Below, one piece after another: positions 45,139 to 55,966 of a stretch of 64,000 nt of DNA. The notes beneath the pieces were generated by a model. That model was not told where the DNA came from, did no database searches, and saw only the letters and a list, made by a program, of their open reading frames with translations. Location: NCBI GenBank assembly GCA_036245525.1, contig BTPG01000007.1, positions 121,292,844 through 121,356,843 of the forward strand, in the 5' to 3' direction. The translations under genes were made by a program, and so were the position numbers. Within the stretch, counting starts at the first letter, position 1, and each line of letters opens with the position of its first letter. Source of the stretch: Semisulcospira habei. Lineage: Eukaryota; Mollusca; Gastropoda; Semisulcospiridae.

Positions 45139-45637
45139 ACGCGGAACTGAGACTCTCACTGAACAACGGCGCGAGACGTCAATTTAACGCTCTTTTTCAC
45201 AAACAAGAAATTGACACAGCCGATTCCTTTGGCAGTCACCCTGGGCTCCAAGGGCGATAATTATCATATCACCGGACGTGCATATTCATAGTGACTTCCC
45301 CCCTGGCAGTCTGGGAGCTCATCGAGCGATCAGATCGACACACTGTGCGGGGCGAGTCAGGCAGCAAATCATCATAGGAAATATCATGAAAATGAAATGC
45401 GCACTCACTCGTAAGCAGATAATGCTCTTGTCTGACTCAATTCTGGCAGGCCCTTTGAATTGTCACCCTTGCTGTGACGCTTCACGGGAAGGTGGTCTGG
45501 CCAGCTTGGGTTGTCCTTAAGCCAATTTTTTCAGTCTGCAAAAAAGATAGATCCTCCTGAGCCGATTTGAGGATGCTGACACTGCGGTCCATGAGAGAAT
45601 CAACTATTCATATTCATCATCCCAGAGTTTCTTTCCT
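45139..45637. other. unassigned sequence
   Basis: A possible PAL-A left arm trace at 45546-45565. No gene. Confidence 0.35.
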
Positions 45638-45712
45638 TTCGTAAGACCCGCCGTGAGATGGTCTTAGCCGCCAGCTCAGCGTAATACACCAATAACTAAC
45701 CATTTGTAAGAC
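45638..45712 (+). mobile_element. 55-bp retroposon tail with target duplication
   Basis: CCGCCGTGAGATGGTCTTAG ... CAGCGTAATACACCAATAAC (45648-45702) lies between GTAAGAC repeats (extended TTYGTAAGAC at 45638-45647 and 45703-45712, one mismatch). Only the 3' end of the LINE/SINE was inserted. The right duplicate is the start of a PAL-A left arm (GTAAGACATAGATCTTC), so it landed in a hairpin. Confidence 0.75.
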
Positions 45713-45887
45713 ATAGATCTTCATTAGAATGCCACATGCAGGCCTAATGACGTGTAATGTTTATGGCAAACTGAAAATGTGTATGCTAATAACATCCCTA
45801 GGAATTCGAAAAACGGCACAGTAAGTCCGGTTTTTTGTGTGTGAAAAGCAATACTTTCATTACATTAGAATGCAAAAAACCTCACAA

Positions 45888-45945
45888 ATCAGATAGGTGA
45901 GGCTAGCGCCTTGCTAGCGCTGGTAGAATAGTATGTATAAATGGA
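45888..45945 (-). mobile_element. remnant of the 379-bp unit (segment Q)
   Basis: The minus strand reads CTACCAGCGCTAGCAAGGC then GCTAGCCTCACCTATCTGA and TTTGTGAG, matching Q in 1563-2404 with a small internal duplication. Shows that the unit is dispersed, not unique to the 5' complex. Confidence 0.65.
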
Positions 45946-46080
45946 AACCTCACTTGCTGTCCTTTGCCTTCCACGAGACCAGATCCTTCATAACCCTGAG
46001 CAGCATGACACGCTTCATGACGACCATAAACGTTCGTGGATTTTCAATGACGATGTAGGACTTCTGCAGATTGAGCAAAT

Positions 46081-46151
46081 GTGTGCTGAACTGTGATTTT
46101 GGACCTTACGGCCTCTGGCCGTAAGGTCCAAAATCACAGTTTCGCACACAC
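46081..46151. mobile_element. PAL-D hairpin with mirrored change
   Basis: GTGTGCTGAACTGTGATTTT at the left and AAAATCACAGTTTCGCACAC at the right, with GGACCTTACGGCC/GGCCGTAAGGTCC exact at the apex. The usual GGTC/GACC is replaced by GAAC and GTTT, so most of the change is mirrored. Confidence 0.9.
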
Positions 46152-46486
46152 GTAAGAATTATCATAAAGCCCCGTCATCATTAATGGAATCTAACGACCT
46201 GACGGGAGAAGATTTCTTACTGACCGGTAACAACAAAGTACAGTGAGTCAGTTTTTGTGAAGAGAGATATTTTCATTATATTACGACGAAAATCACGATT
46301 TACACAAAAATGTACTTACTGTTTTTTTTTGCTGTTTTTGCATTGACAGAGGAGGTAAATCAACAGAAGCTTCTCTCTGGCAGAAATAACCGTGATTTGA
46401 TTCTACATCCTCAGACAGAGCAGTTTATCTGGGTTTATGTCAAAATTGCCGCATGATCGTTTCACTTTCAGATGCAAAATTAATGT
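46152..46486. other. unassigned sequence
   Basis: A stretch near 46245-46305 resembles 45822-45885 (GTACAGTGAGTCAGTTTTTG against GCACAGTAAGTCCGGTTTTT), probably an old repeat. No gene. Confidence 0.4.
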
Positions 46487-46550
46487 GAACTGGTCTGTGG
46501 TTCTGGACACAAAGGTCTGGAACCTTAATGTACAAAATCACAGATGTGCA
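46487..46550. mobile_element. PAL-D hairpin, diverged
   Basis: AACTGGTCTGTGGTTCTGGA at the left; TGTACAAAATCACAGATGTG at the right; AAAGGTCTGGAACCTTAA at the apex. Confidence 0.65.
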
Positions 46551-46838
46551 AGCTAACTTAACGAATCGTACGTTAAGAACTGTGTATGTCATAAGCTCGA
46601 CTTCTATACAGTATACGTCCCGGTCTGGATCCAAGCTCAACAAGGCACTTCCGACCTTCCATAATCAAGCGTTATACAACAGCTGGCGGCAGGAGTGAAA
46701 GAGCTGACAGGTCCCCCAGCCAGCTTACCTGCGGCTGCGGTAAAAAAATGCAAAATGGCTGCTGCCGTGAACCGGAAGTTCGGTTGACAGAGGAAAAAAA
46801 AGGAGCTAACGACACTTCCTTGCACGTCCCTTACAACA

Positions 46839-46904
46839 GCAAGAGGCATAGATTCTCATGAGCCCTTGCAGTTGCAGAGGCTCGTAAGAATGTATGCCTC
46901 TTGC
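46839..46904. mobile_element. PAL-A hairpin
   Basis: GCAAGAGGCATAGATTCTC ... CCTTGCAGTTGCAGAGG ... AAGAATGTATGCCTCTTGC. A few stem mismatches. Confidence 0.85.
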
Positions 46905-47369
<465 letters not shown>

Positions 47370-47386
47370 CAGTTCTGCAGTCATTG

Positions 47387-47560
47387 TTAACCCGTTCACT
47401 GCCGAAAAAAGTGAACAAATGCAAGAGACATAGATCCTCATGAGCCCCAACGACTGCTGTTTCTTGCTTACACCAGTTTGTATTCCTTTTTCTTGGACGG
47501 TGTTGGCTTTTGGTCGTTGAATGAATCAAGATTTCAGAAATAACAATGTACTTACAGCTT
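47387..47560. mobile_element. S6 MITE lacking the PAL-A right arm
   Basis: TTAACCCGTTCACTGCCGAA, left arm GCAAGAGACATAGATCCTC to GAGCCCCAACGACTGCTG, then TTTGTATTCCTTTTTCTTGG and TTGAATGAATCAAGATTTC. The hairpin ends at its apex. CGCAGTTCTGCAGTCATTG before the TTAA is also present at 36173. Confidence 0.75.
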
Positions 47561-47572
47561 AGAGAGAGACAT

Positions 47573-49393
47573 GACAATGACAATGACAATGATCCTTTAT
47601 TTGACAACGGTAAAAGTTTTGGTAGTAACAACCATTTTTCAAACTTGCCGTTGCTAATCTACTGATTACAGAGTTACTATCGTACTAATTGTTTTCTACT
47701 ACTAAGAAGGGAAAAAAAATTACATGACACAGCACAAGCCAAGAATGAAAAAAAAAAAATAATAATAATAATGTTGGGGGGAAGTGACATAGGAATTACC
47801 AACTTTACTGGTCGGGCATAATGACATGTTGTGAGGTTTAATTAAAATAATATAATAAGAATACACACAACCTAATACGCATACATAACGCATGCACATT
47901 TGAGCACGCTACTCTCTATCTCTAATATACACGTGCGCACACGCACACACGCACAACGCACGTGCACACACACGCTTACGTGGCTTAAGCTACATACAAG
48001 CTGTACCGAATAAATATGAGTCATCAGTCGAAACCTGTGGTACACGCAATTAATGATCTAATGAGAAATAGTATTTTTCAATATGTGCACAGTCACGGGG
48101 ATGCTGCTGACAAAAATAAGTACTTGATGAGACTGACTTTAAACGAGGAGAAAGTAGCTGATGTCGTGACGTTTCTAGGCAAGGCATTCCAAAGACTAGA
48201 GCCAGAGAACATCAAACTCGTTTTATAGAGATCAATTCTAGGTCGCGGCACAATAAGGGATTTTCTTGATCTGGAGTATGTTGATGACTGGACGGTAAAT
48301 AGCGATGTGATATATCGGGTAGCTTATCGTTTAATGCTTTGAACATAACCATTCCCTTATTGTAAATTAGATGATCTTTCAGGGGCAGAATTTTTAAGGC
48401 TGCCAATTTTTGGTCAGTAGTTAAGCTGGGATCAGGGAATATTAGTTTGGCAGCTCTCCGATGTAGAGAGTTCAATCTTTTCAAATTGACATCTCTCGAA
48501 CCATCCCACACAGTAGAAGCATAGTCTATATGCGATCTAATATGGGCATTGAAGAACAGTTGACGTGTCTCCATATCAGTAATGTGTTTAAGTTTTGCTA
48601 AGATGTACAGATTTCTGGAGACAATTTTACAAACGTTACTGATGTGTAGCTGCCACCTAAGCTGGTTGTCCACCGTGACTCCTAGCAGGCGATGGTTAGT
48701 AACTTGGCTGATGGTTTTGCCTTGGAGGGACAGACTGAGTGAGAGAGAGCCAAGCTGGTGTTTTTGGCGGGTGCTAATTACCATGCTCTCCGTTTTTACC
48801 GGGTTTAAAATCATAATATTATGACTGCACCATTCATCAATATCTTGCAGTGTGTTTTGCAGTCGTGAATTGATGTTTGATATATCCTTATCTGGCGTGT
48901 GTACAGCAGCATCATCTGCAAACATATCACATGTAACGCTTTCATTTTTTATCGCAAGAGGAAGATCATTTATGAACAAGCAGAATAGAAGGGGACCAAG
49001 AATAGAGCCCTGTGGTACGCCATGCTTCACTAAACCTTGATTCGAGTATGAGCCATTTAGTAATACCTTTTGTTTTCTACCTTCGAGGTAGGATTTGAGA
49101 AACGACGCCGAGTTGTTGGTGTACATGGATACTTTCTTGATCAATATTTCGTGGTTTACTAGATCAAAGGCTTTACGAAAATCTAGAAACAGGACTCCTG
49201 TAAATTTTGAGTCGTTTATGGAAGATAACCAGGTGTCTATCATCCGTATCAGCGCAGTGTGACATGAGTGTTCTGATCTGAAGCCCGACTGCAATGAATA
49301 GATTAATTTTCGGCTTTCCAGGTATATAGATAGATGCTTGTGAATATGCCGTTCTAAGGGCTTGGACAGAACAGGTAGAAGTGATATGGTATT

Positions 49394-49395
<2 letters not shown>
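47573..49395 (-). pseudogene. LINE reverse transcriptase (CR1/Jockey-type), 5'-truncated
   Basis: The minus-strand frame begins at NTISLLPVLSKPLERHI (near 49390), truncated at a GA tract, so endonuclease and early RT are absent. In the frame 49294-48212 the motifs are LDFRKAFD (37-44), GVPQGSILGP (92-101) and the catalytic FADDAA (125-130), then LLGVTVDNQLRW, a thumb region and RAAKLIF. A one-base frameshift near 48225 puts the final SGSSLWNALPRNV and FKVSLIKYLF in another frame, ending at a TGA near 48095. A 3'UTR of about 500 bases ends at ATTGTC hexamers (plus strand 47573-47592). The RT core is uninterrupted over 360 codons but the element cannot be autonomous. Confidence 0.9.

Positions 49396-49398
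<3 letters not shown>

Positions 49399-49486
<88 letters not shown>
49399..49486. repeat. GA microsatellite
   Basis: Pure GA between the truncated LINE and the tail of the next element. Confidence 0.95.
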
Positions 49487-49488
<2 letters not shown>

Positions 49489-49734
49489 GATTTAGATTTA
49501 GATGTGTTTATTGCGTTAGGCATTTTGCCCATACACAAAGGGGTTGGGGGGAGGGGTTATGACATTTTGTTCAGCGCTCAAAAATACAAAACGAAACGAT
49601 CGAATGAACCGACGCGGAAACCGACGTCATTCACGACAGTTCATTATATCATGACTGATTCAGTCAATTTAATAGTCACTCGTGTACGGGCTTCAACGTG
49701 TAGTCCGACAGTCACGAAGCGGCACTGTGCAGCG
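49487..49734 (-). other. 3' region and tandem tail downstream of the 320-codon ORF
   Basis: On the minus strand this follows the ORF stop and ends AATAAACACATCTAAATC with ATCTAA repeats. AATAAA (49507-49512) just before a short tandem tail is how LINE or retrogene 3' ends look. Supports the view that the ORF belongs to a retroposed unit. Confidence 0.55.
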
Positions 49735-50697
49735 TTATCCAAGGAGATGTCGCACCAAAGTCGCAAGGAGATGTAGGTCTGTCTCCATGATGTCGAAGTC
49801 ATCACGGTGAGTCTCTCTGTCCACAGACCCACCTTGACGTAACCTGTCCCTATAGTAACGTTCTGTCTCTGTTGTTGTTGCGTGCTTGATGAACCAGTTT
49901 ACCACGATCTGCTGCTGACAGTCATACACAATGATAATGTCATCACTCTCTCCCAGCAGTAACTGCTGAGCTTGTGAGGGCCCACTGTCAAACACAATAT
50001 TCTTGAACTTTGTGTTTCTGGTTGGTTTTCGTAGCAGTTTTTGTGTCAGCCGCCCTGTGATTCCCGCAACATACAGTTTAGTAGCGCGTACGTCGTAACC
50101 AGCTGCTTCTCCTTCTTTTTCGATGTCAAACACATCATCTTGTTGAGATGCTGGAGTGGAAAAACCAAAATAGTCCACAGTCCTGTCCAGGTTTTCGACG
50201 TTTGACACACCTGTAGCACACGCCCCCTGCACAGCATTCCACTTTGTTAAGTCATTGTCAATACCGTGAACAGCACGTGGGGTGCGTGATGTGTCCTCTG
50301 TTGCCACTGTGACTGTGTTGGAATGTAGGTCAGTATCTGGTGTTGACACAAATAAACTGAAATGTTTGTCATTGTCACTTGCCTTTGTTTCTGTGTTGTT
50401 GTTGTCATCATTCTGTGTTTCTTGTGTACCTTGGGCTTGGTTGTTGTTGTTGTCCAGTCTCGCCCGATGTTGCTCGGCCCTCCTCAGGTCACGCCGCACC
50501 TGGCTTGGGGGTTTACGTCGCCACTGTCCCTTGCGTGTAGTGATGGCGGTCCCGGTCTGCTTTGCTGCCGTACACAGCCTGAGCACAAAAGTCATGTCCT
50601 CACCTTCCCCGGCGATTTTCCACGATTTAATGGAATGGTCAGCTAGCAAGGTGTTTAGCAATACCTCCACAGCGTTGGGAAGCCCGACGACTGGCAT
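49735..50697 (-). CDS. 320-codon ORF of unknown function, possibly ORF1-like
   Basis: The longest intact ORF here without an RT signature. Residues 1-45 look like a small folded domain (VEVLLNTLLADHSIKSWKI then MTFVLRLC). Residues 59-80 are strongly basic (WRRKPPSQVRRDLRRAEQH), 82-110 an N/Q-rich linker, and 190-320 a second ordered block (YDVRATKLYVAGITGRLTQK, then DIIIVYDCQQQIVVNWF). A basic RRKPPS-type stretch after a short alpha/beta domain resembles proteins annotated as LINE ORF1 or lineage-specific invertebrate families, but I cannot name it. The AATAAA and hexamer tail downstream suggest a retroposed copy. A retroposon has inserted 63 bases upstream of the ATG (50761). No promoter or intron is visible. 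Intactness over 320 codons suggests recent origin or constraint. Confidence 0.6.
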   Translation of the reverse strand: MPVVGLPNAVEVLLNTLLADHSIKSWKIAGEGEDMTFVLRLCTAAKQTGTAITTRKGQWRRKPPSQVRRDLRRAEQHRARLDNNNNQAQGTQETQNDDNNNTETKASDNDKHFSLFVSTPDTDLHSNTVTVATEDTSRTPRAVHGIDNDLTKWNAVQGACATGVSNVENLDRTVDYFGFSTPASQQDDVFDIEKEGEAAGYDVRATKLYVAGITGRLTQKLLRKPTRNTKFKNIVFDSGPSQAQQLLLGESDDIIIVYDCQQQIVVNWFIKHATTTETERYYRDRLRQGGSVDRETHRDDFDIMETDLHLLATLVRHLLG

Positions 50698-50760
50698 TTT
50701 TAGGATATTTCTCGAAAAAATTCCGAGACCTAAAACGGGTACTGCTAGCTTGTCCAGGGG

Positions 50761-51147
50761 GATTGATTGATTGATTGTACATTGCTTAACGTCCCGACAG
50801 CAACAAGGCTTTCTCAGGACGTGCCTGCACTGCTTGTGAAAAAAAACTAAACAGAAAATTGAATGTATGTCGCCAGCCGGTCAAATACGTTAAATAAACC
50901 AACAACATGGGGCATAAATAAAGCTAAGACCATTTAGCAACACACATCCAATATCAAGAGCTACAGGCAGTGCAGACAGTAGGGAGAGTTTTAAAAAGGC
51001 AAATACAGGTGAATGGACAAAGGGTAGACAGAAACACATGCCCCAGAATAGAGAGAAAAACCCACCCTGTGGGGCTGACCAGGGTGACCCTGGGAACTAA
51101 AAAATACCTAACCCCACCCAAGTCCCCCAGGGCAGACCCGGGTGGGG
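50761..51147 (-). mobile_element. AATC-tailed retroposon RS1, complete copy
   Basis: Reverse complement of the 29257-29641 family. The tail GATTGATTGATTG lies at 50761 and the 5' hairpin end CCCGGGTGGGG at 51147. The target duplication TTGTCCAGGGG lies at 50750-50760 and 51148-51158. Its 5' end matches the other full copy to within a base or two. Confidence 0.9.
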
Positions 51148-51170
51148 TTGTCCAGGGGGAGGCCACCGAG

Positions 51171-51628
<458 letters not shown>

Positions 51629-51704
<76 letters not shown>

Positions 51705-51801
51705 TGTGTGTGTGTGTGTGTGTGTATGTGTGTGTGTGTGTGTCTATGTGGGTGTGTGTGTGTTTGTGTGTGAATGTGTGTATGTGTGTGTGTTTGTGTG
51801 T

Positions 51802-51881
<80 letters not shown>
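51629..51881. repeat. TG microsatellite with a GA insert
   Basis: TG from 51629, GA at about 51683-51704, then imperfect TG to 51881. Confidence 0.95.
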
Positions 51882-51882
<1 letters not shown>

Positions 51883-52379
51883 CGTGCGCATTCATGTCTT
51901 CGTGTTGCGTGGTAACGACCAGTAAAAAAGCTTTCTATCGTTGACATGATCACGACTCATTCTCCAGATGGTAAGCGACCGCAGCACATGATTTATGGAA
52001 GTATTACAAAATCCCCTCGACCAGCCTGGTGCATCTGCAAGTGGCATAGGTTCACATCAGCCCCTGCAGTCGTTTGGAAGGATAGGCCAATTTACTTCAT
52101 TTTATTGCTCGTCATCAGATTGAAAGGTCATGGAACGAACTGAACATTTATGAATGTGATTTGTGTCTTTTGCTGTTGGCATCACTCTTTCTGTGGCTTA
52201 ACATCAGCTTATCCTGATTTTTGTATGGGTGAACAATTGTGTGTTTTGTCCTGGCAGTATTTCATTGTATGATGTGTTTTATTTGTTATAGTTGTCGGTT
52301 TCGTGATTTATTTTAAGTTCACGAGGGTGTTCGTTACAGATCCGTGTTTAACTCCCAAAAAGTTATCGAATAGAGTGTT
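51882..52379. other. unassigned with a PAL-A left arm
   Basis: GCAAGTGGCATAGGTTCACA with CAGCCCCTGCAGTCG at 52037-52070 is a PAL-A left arm ending at the apex. Otherwise nothing recognised. Confidence 0.5.
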
Positions 52380-52381
52380 CT

Positions 52382-52492
52382 TTTGTATGCTGATGAGCAA
52401 ATGAAATGCGACTTCATTCGAGTCATCGGAAACACGTCAGTGTTTCCGATGACTCGAATGAAGTCGCATTTCTTTTGCTCTTCAGTATACAA
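52382..52492. mobile_element. 110-bp near-perfect palindrome, unique in the window
   Basis: Arm TTTGTATGCTGATGAGCAAA then ATGCGACTTCATTCGAGTC and ATCGGAAACAC, apex GTCA, then GTGTTTCCGAT, GACTCGAATGAAGTCGCAT and back to TTCAGTATACAA. About 53 bp per arm with only a few mismatches. No relation to the other families. Confidence 0.85.
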
Positions 52493-52683
52493 TATGCGAC
52501 AATTGAAACACCCCGGCTTCAAATCTGATGATCGTTGTACAGTTTATTTTTTGTCCGAAAGGACATCAGTTGTAATTGTGCTGTCCAGCCATGGTCGTAC
52601 ACACAACGTAATCCAACTTCATTACATGCTTCATTGCCCACATGACTGTGCGTTTGAGAATGACAAAGATACAACTATTACCA

Positions 52684-52749
52684 GCAAGAGGCATAGATTC
52701 TCAAGATCCCTGCAGCTGCAGGTGTATCTTGAGAATCTATGCCTCTTGT
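52684..52749. mobile_element. PAL-A variant with mirrored substitutions
   Basis: GCAAGAGGCATAGATTCTCA then AGATCCCTGCAGC, and GCTGCAGGTGTATCTTGAGA then ATCTATGCCTCTTG. The normally invariant CATGAG/CTCATG block is CAAGAT/ATCTTG, changed on both arms. Confidence 0.9.
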
Positions 52750-53089
52750 AGATGGAAGGTTTGGGCGAGCTAGGGACGTGTACGTGTGACAATATGAAAT
52801 ATGTACCTAGGTGGGGAAGGTCGCAAAATAGGTGGTCTGTGGCATCACCGCTGACAGAAATCCTGATCCTCGGAACATGACGGTGTAACGCTTCCAGTAT
52901 TAGCTTGGACTGGAGAAGGATTTAGGCAGGGTGGCACAATCTGACATGACAGCATTCGGACAACAATCCCCACCCAAATCTGTGTCTCAGAGGCACATAT
53001 CCTCATGAGTATACGCAAGCCGGCAAGGCTCACGAGAACCTAGCAAGCTGGCTGAAAAACCGAAGTCACATTTGCACCATTTCTTTTTC
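52750..53089. other. unassigned with a decayed PAL-A
   Basis: AGAGGCACATATCCTCATGA ... CTCACGAGAACCTAGCAAG at about 52988-53045 is an old PAL-A copy. Confidence 0.45.
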
Positions 53090-53302
53090 TGAACTCATTC
53101 CACGTCAGGACCGAAATCCCCAATTTTGAAGTTGTCCTCTGAAGGACTGTGTTACAATTCTAGAGACGGATCCAGCATGATAGTTCAAGGGTGGTGTTAG
53201 AGTAGCTTGGCGCCTATGGGCGCCAAGCTATTCTGGCACCACCCTTGAATTATCATGCTCGATCCATGTCTTGCTGTGGTGTGTCTGGACTGAATGAGTT
53301 GA
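53090..53302. mobile_element. S2 MITE with PAL-B core
   Basis: TGAACTCATTCCACGTCAGG, GAAATCCCCAATTTTG, core GATAGTTCAAGGGTGGTG ... AGCTTGGCGCCTATGGGCGC ... CACCACCCTTGAATTATCATG and right end GTCTGGACTGAATGAGTTGA. Terminal TTAA decayed to TGAA and TTGA. Confidence 0.8.
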
Positions 53303-53651
53303 AAGGAGAGCTGATAGGCGGAGAAAGTAATCTGGGTGGGAATATTTGACACGGGCACTGTCGGATGACGTATCCATTAACACACTGAGCCGTTGGGCTG
53401 AAATAAGAAAATCTGGGAGTGGACATTTGAACACTACGTTGTTTTTGTTTTTTTTAATGAAGTCGACCATGCTAGCTCAACGGTGGTGCAAAAGGCATGG
53501 ATACTTGGACACCCTACAATACAACATTCAACAGACTTGATCATATGGATTGCAAAGGTTAGCTCTGCTTGTGAACAAATACAGGCTGCCAAAAAAAAAA
53601 GTCCACAAACACCAACTACCAACTACACCAAAAACTACCAAAACAATTTAT
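53303..53651. other. unassigned sequence
   Basis: A PAL-B left-arm trace near 53463 (GTCGACCATGCTAGCTCAAC). No gene. Confidence 0.35.
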
Positions 53652-53716
53652 GTGCTGGTCTTTGATTTTGGACCTTACGGCTAAAAGCCGTAAGATCCAA
53701 AATCAAAGACCAGCAC
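53652..53716. mobile_element. PAL-D hairpin, near-perfect
   Basis: GTGCTGGTCTTTGATTTTGG and CCAAAATCAAAGACCAGCAC pair completely; apex GGCTAAAAGCC. CTTTGA/TCAAAG replaces the usual CTGTGA/TCACAG on both arms. Confidence 0.95.
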
Positions 53717-53806
53717 TCAAATATATTCCGCGCACATTTATATCGTGGCTCCTCAGGCGAAGGACGCAATGTGAGTTCGAAAATTTGAAATGATATCATG
53801 CCTACT

Positions 53807-54115
53807 CGACCTGTGAGTCGCCATTGTTTTCTGTGCGATGCAGCCGCCATCTACATAATACAGGGACGACAACACTCGGCCACATCTAGATGTCGCTAGA
53901 TCCCCTCTTTCTGTAGATTTTATTTTCGATGAGTTTTCTCAGCTGAAGGATAAACAAAAGATTTTCCCAATCTTTGAGTTGGTCAGTCTCTTGTCACGGA
54001 ATTTATCCAGTGGAATTGGTCAAATAAATGGCTAAATGCAGGAGATGATGAATCTTTTATTCAGGATAAAGCTGTTAGGCAACTCATACAATGCCTGTCT
54101 TACACGCTGTTCTGT
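53807..54115. repeat. 309-bp direct repeat, left copy
   Basis: From CGACCTGTGAGTCGCC to ACACGCTGTTCTGT, apparently identical to 55658-55966. It encodes no recognisable protein. It lacks LTR landmarks of its own (no primer-binding site or polypurine tract next to it). Confidence 0.9.
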
Positions 54116-55629
54116 CCATTGCTGGGAAAATCCTTGCAAGGCTGCTCCTGAATCGGCTGGTACCTGCCATCGCTGAAGACCAACTCCCAGAGGGCCAGTG
54201 TGGCTTCAGAGCAAACAGGAGCACCACCGATATGGTCTTTGTGCTGAGACAGCTACAGGAGAAGTGCCGCGAGCAGAACAAAGGGCTGTATGTAACATTT
54301 GTCGACTTAACAAAAGCGTTCGACACTGTGAGCAGGCAAGGCATGTGGCAGATCCTGGAGCGACTTGGCTGTCCCCCAAAGTTCCTCAACATGATTGTCC
54401 AGCTACACGAGGACCAGCAAGGCCAGGTCAGACTCAACAATGACCTCTCAGAACCATTCCCTATTCTCAACGGTGTAAAGCAGGGCTGCGTGCTGGCACC
54501 GACCCTCTTCACCATCTTTTTTAGCATGATGTTGAAGCAGGCCACAGTAGACCTCGATGATGACGATGCAGTGTACATCAGGTATCGTCTCGATGGCAGC
54601 CTGTTCAACCTCAGACGACTGCAAGCCCACACGAAAACCCTAGACCAACTGATTCGTGAGCTGCTTTTTGCTGATGATGCTGCCCTCGTTGCACACACAG
54701 AGAGAGCCCTGCAGCGCATCACGTCTTGCTTCGCAGATGCTGCCCAGCTCTTTGGACTCGAGGTCAGTCTTAAAAAGACAGAGGTCCTCCATCAGCCGGC
54801 ACCCAAGACAGTGTACCGCCCTCCTCACATCACCATCGGCGAGTCTGAACTAAAGTCAGTGCACCAGTTTACTTACCTTGGCTGCATTATCACGTCGGAC
54901 GCCAAGCTGGACAAGGAGCTTGACAGCAGGCTGGCAAAAGCGAACAGCGCTTTCGGGCGACTTTTCAAGCGGGTGTGGCACAATCAACAGCTGAAAACAG
55001 GCACCAAGATCAGCGTGTACAGAGCTGTGGTCCTCACCACCCTGCTGTATGGTTCCGAGTCCTGGGCCCTCTACCGCAGCCAACTACGACTCCTCGAACG
55101 CTTCCACCAGCGCTGCCTGCGAACCATCCTGGGCATTCACTGGAGTGACTATGTCACCAACGTCGAGGTCCTTGAACAGGCTGAAACTGTGAGCATCGAG
55201 GCTTTGCTGCTGCGGACACAGCTCCGCTGGGCGGGGCATGTCTCCAGGATGGAGGATCATCGCCTACCAAAGATCACCCTGTTCGGCGAGCTTGCTACTG
55301 GACACCGTGACAGAGGGGCACCAAAGAAGAGATACAAAGACTGTCTCAAGAAGTCACTTAGTGCCTGCCAAATCGACCACCACCAGTGGTCTTCGCTTGC
55401 TGCGGACCGTGACACCTGGCGCTCCACCATTTACAAGGCAGCTGTCTCCTTTGAGGACTCTCGCAGAGCTAGCCTTAAGGACAAGCGGCTCAGGAGAAAA
55501 AACAGAGATGCCGCAGCTCAGAACCCTGGCCATACCTTCCCCTGCAGCCACTGCGGTCGAACCTGCCTGTCTCGGATTGGCCTCCGCAGCCACGAACAAG
55601 CCTGCAGACGTCGTGGGCAACTCCTATAA
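54091..55629 (+). CDS. RTE-type LINE reverse transcriptase, intact ORF of 512 codons
   Basis: Non-LTR retrotransposon polyprotein without its endonuclease. The element starts near 54115 at SIAGKILARLLLNRL; the first eight residues come from the flanking repeat, so the ATG is incidental. Motifs: GFRANRSTTDM (39-49), FVDLTKAFD (70-78), GVKQGCVLAP (128-137), catalytic FADDA (193-197), FTYLGC in the thumb, YGSESWALY, RWAGHVSRMEDHRLP, then GHRDRGAPKKRYKD. A C2H2-like finger closes the protein (C485, C488, C492, H501, C505). The upstream endonuclease and the start of RT are missing, so it is 5'-truncated, yet no stop or frameshift occurs across 1.5 kb. After the stop the 3' end is short (ATCTTCGTTCGCGAAGTC then AAGC). 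Insertion is bounded by 309-bp direct repeats. Likely recent. Confidence 0.9.
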   Translation: MPVLHAVLSIAGKILARLLLNRLVPAIAEDQLPEGQCGFRANRSTTDMVFVLRQLQEKCREQNKGLYVTFVDLTKAFDTVSRQGMWQILERLGCPPKFLNMIVQLHEDQQGQVRLNNDLSEPFPILNGVKQGCVLAPTLFTIFFSMMLKQATVDLDDDDAVYIRYRLDGSLFNLRRLQAHTKTLDQLIRELLFADDAALVAHTERALQRITSCFADAAQLFGLEVSLKKTEVLHQPAPKTVYRPPHITIGESELKSVHQFTYLGCIITSDAKLDKELDSRLAKANSAFGRLFKRVWHNQQLKTGTKISVYRAVVLTTLLYGSESWALYRSQLRLLERFHQRCLRTILGIHWSDYVTNVEVLEQAETVSIEALLLRTQLRWAGHVSRMEDHRLPKITLFGELATGHRDRGAPKKRYKDCLKKSLSACQIDHHQWSSLAADRDTWRSTIYKAAVSFEDSRRASLKDKRLRRKNRDAAAQNPGHTFPCSHCGRTCLSRIGLRSHEQACRRRGQLL

Positions 55630-55657
55630 AATCTTCGTTCGCGAAGTCAAGCCAAGC

Positions 55658-55966
55658 CGACCTGTGAGTCGCCATTGTTTTCTGTGCGATGCAGCCGCCA
55701 TCTACATAATACAGGGACGACAACACTCGGCCACATCTAGATGTCGCTAGATCCCCTCTTTCTGTAGATTTTATTTTCGATGAGTTTTCTCAGCTGAAGG
55801 ATAAACAAAAGATTTTCCCAATCTTTGAGTTGGTCAGTCTCTTGTCACGGAATTTATCCAGTGGAATTGGTCAAATAAATGGCTAAATGCAGGAGATGAT
55901 GAATCTTTTATTCAGGATAAAGCTGTTAGGCAACTCATACAATGCCTGTCTTACACGCTGTTCTGT
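55658..55966. repeat. 309-bp direct repeat, right copy
   Basis: Same sequence as 53807-54115, beginning immediately after the LINE 3' end and stopping at ACACGCTGTTCTGT before AAACAAAACAAAAC. Flank sequences outside the two copies differ. Confidence 0.9.

Noticed and set aside
53807..55966. LTR retrotransposon
   Set aside because: The protein is a non-LTR RTE-type RT with a C-terminal finger and no protease, RNase H or integrase; there is no primer-binding site or polypurine tract. The repeats are better read as duplicated target.
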